Assembly (NCBI GenBank): GCA_024274785.1
Contig: JAJSAM010000030.1
Location: 62,001-126,000, forward strand
Length of the DNA: 64,000 nucleotides
Source: Planctomycetota bacterium
Lineage (GTDB): Bacteria; Planctomycetota; JAJSAM01
Reading direction: 5' to 3'
Shown here in pieces: positions 63,293 through 64,000 of the stretch. A program made the position numbers and the translations under genes. Every line of letters begins with the position of its first letter. Position 1 is the first letter of the stretch. The notes under the pieces are model-generated. The model saw only the letters and a program-made list of their open reading frames with translations. It had not been told where the DNA came from and searched no databases.

Positions 63293-64000
63293 ATGCAGCA
63301 GATGCCTTCGATCCCCCCCGACGCCCTCGAGGTGCATCGTGAACGCGTGGCCGGGAGCTGGAACATCCTGGACGGCGGGGTCCTGGTGGCCGCGGGCCTT
63401 CCCGTACCGATCGCCGGGACGGACGGCTGCCACGATTTTCACGTCCACGGGGATCACTTCTACCTGACCGGGATGAACGTGCCAGGGCAGGTGCTGGCCT
63501 TCGATCCCGATGACGGCTTTACGTTCTTCGCGCGCATGAGCGCCAGTGATGACCGGGTCTGGGAAGGGAGCCCGCCGAGCCTCGACACGGTGCGGGGCTG
63601 GACCGGCCTCGAACGCGTATTCCCGCGGGAGGCGCTGTTCGCCTGGATCGAGGCGCGCCGGCAGAACCCCATCGCCGTCCTCGGCAACCGGGACATCCTC
63701 ACCTCCCCGGCAGGGTACGAAGTGCCGGAGCTCGATGAATTGTGGCTCACGGAAGACACCGGCCGCACCGCCCGTCTGGCGCACCACATCGCCGCGGCGC
63801 GCCGCGTGAAGGACCCCGCCGAGTTGAAGGTGATGCGCGATTCGGCCGCGGCCTGCCGGGCCGGCCACCTCCGGGCCATGCGGATGGCCACGCAGGGGAT
63901 GACGGAGCGGGAACTCGCGGTGGAGATCGAAGCGGAGTTCCGGCGGAGAGGCGCCCGGCGTCCGGCCTATCACACCATCGTCGCCGCCGGCCGAAACGGC
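63293..64000 (+). CDS. Xaa-Pro aminopeptidase (aminopeptidase P), partial
   Basis: The frame from ATG 63293 (AGGAG upstream) runs 236 codons to the window edge. The creatinase-type N-terminal domain is clear: HVHGDHFYLTGMNVPGQVLA, RMSASDDRVWEG, then AARRVKDPAELKVMRDSAAA and MRMATQGMTERELAVEIEAE leading into the M24 pita-bread fold. Metal ligands lie beyond the edge. It removes N-terminal residues before proline. It is probably co-transcribed with recN (17-base gap). Confidence 0.85.
   Translation, partial: MQQMPSIPPDALEVHRERVAGSWNILDGGVLVAAGLPVPIAGTDGCHDFHVHGDHFYLTGMNVPGQVLAFDPDDGFTFFARMSASDDRVWEGSPPSLDTVRGWTGLERVFPREALFAWIEARRQNPIAVLGNRDILTSPAGYEVPELDELWLTEDTGRTARLAHHIAAARRVKDPAELKVMRDSAAACRAGHLRAMRMATQGMTERELAVEIEAEFRRRGARRPAYHTIVAAGRNG

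Overview
The window is a GC-rich (about two-thirds G+C by eye), gene-dense bacterial chromosome segment. It has no rRNA, tRNA, CRISPR array, integrase or insertion sequence that I could see. The gene set suggests a Gram-negative envelope (lipoproteins, an outer-membrane beta-barrel, TolC/RND). It also has traits seen often in Planctomycetota, Acidobacteriota and related uncultured lineages: Ser/Thr kinases fused to formylglycine-enzyme-like domains, a TIGR03790 protein, a tricorn protease, a secreted cyclase-fold protein and abundant multiheme cytochromes. I cannot assign a phylum from sequence alone. TTG and GTG starts with strong GGAGG-type ribosome binding sites are common.

Layout. 1-9.3 kb: a truncated SLC13 permease, a reductive-dehalogenase-like Fe-S protein, a frameshifted membrane protein, hutH with a CPA1 antiporter, a DUF6504 protein, a secreted VWA protein and a SEC-C protein. 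9.3-21.5 kb: the most striking region, an electron-transfer locus with five multiheme c-type cytochrome genes (45 predicted haem motifs), an outer-membrane barrel flanked by two NHL-propeller lipoproteins, a secreted metallo-beta-lactamase-fold enzyme and a thioredoxin-fold/TPR protein. 21.6-26.7 kb: HAD phosphatase, GyrI-like lipoprotein, Fur-family regulator, lipB, an SLC13/RCK permease and an SGNH fragment. 26.8-34.6 kb: an RND tripartite efflux operon with two tiny membrane proteins, preceded by a sigma-54 activator and an unusual inverted repeat. 34.6-48 kb: TIGR03790 protein, hybrid histidine kinase, CoA-transferase/GNAT fusion, cyclase-like protein, tricorn protease, and lrp with a broken lysine 6-aminotransferase. 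48-59 kb: two tandem kinase-FGE fusions and a giant secreted MORN-repeat protein coupled to a coiled-coil membrane protein. 59-61.6 kb: a scarred region with a chimeric retropepsin/7TM remnant, an AAA/DUF4143 gene and a pseudogene joining histidine-kinase and cytochrome pieces. 61.6-64 kb: recN and a truncated aminopeptidase P.

The cytochrome locus looks like a trans-outer-membrane electron conduit: periplasmic multihemes, a barrel, and surface or periplasmic NHL propellers, in one operon (15977 to 9321, minus strand) driven by a good promoter at 16091-16119. A divergent set of larger cytochromes follows. A recurrent ~180-residue tetraheme module appears three times, once interrupted by an in-frame TAG. 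Several genes in the window carry single-event lesions (frameshift near 2.55 kb, TAG at 20985, TAA at 46601). These could be real pseudogenes or assembly errors and should be treated as such until checked.
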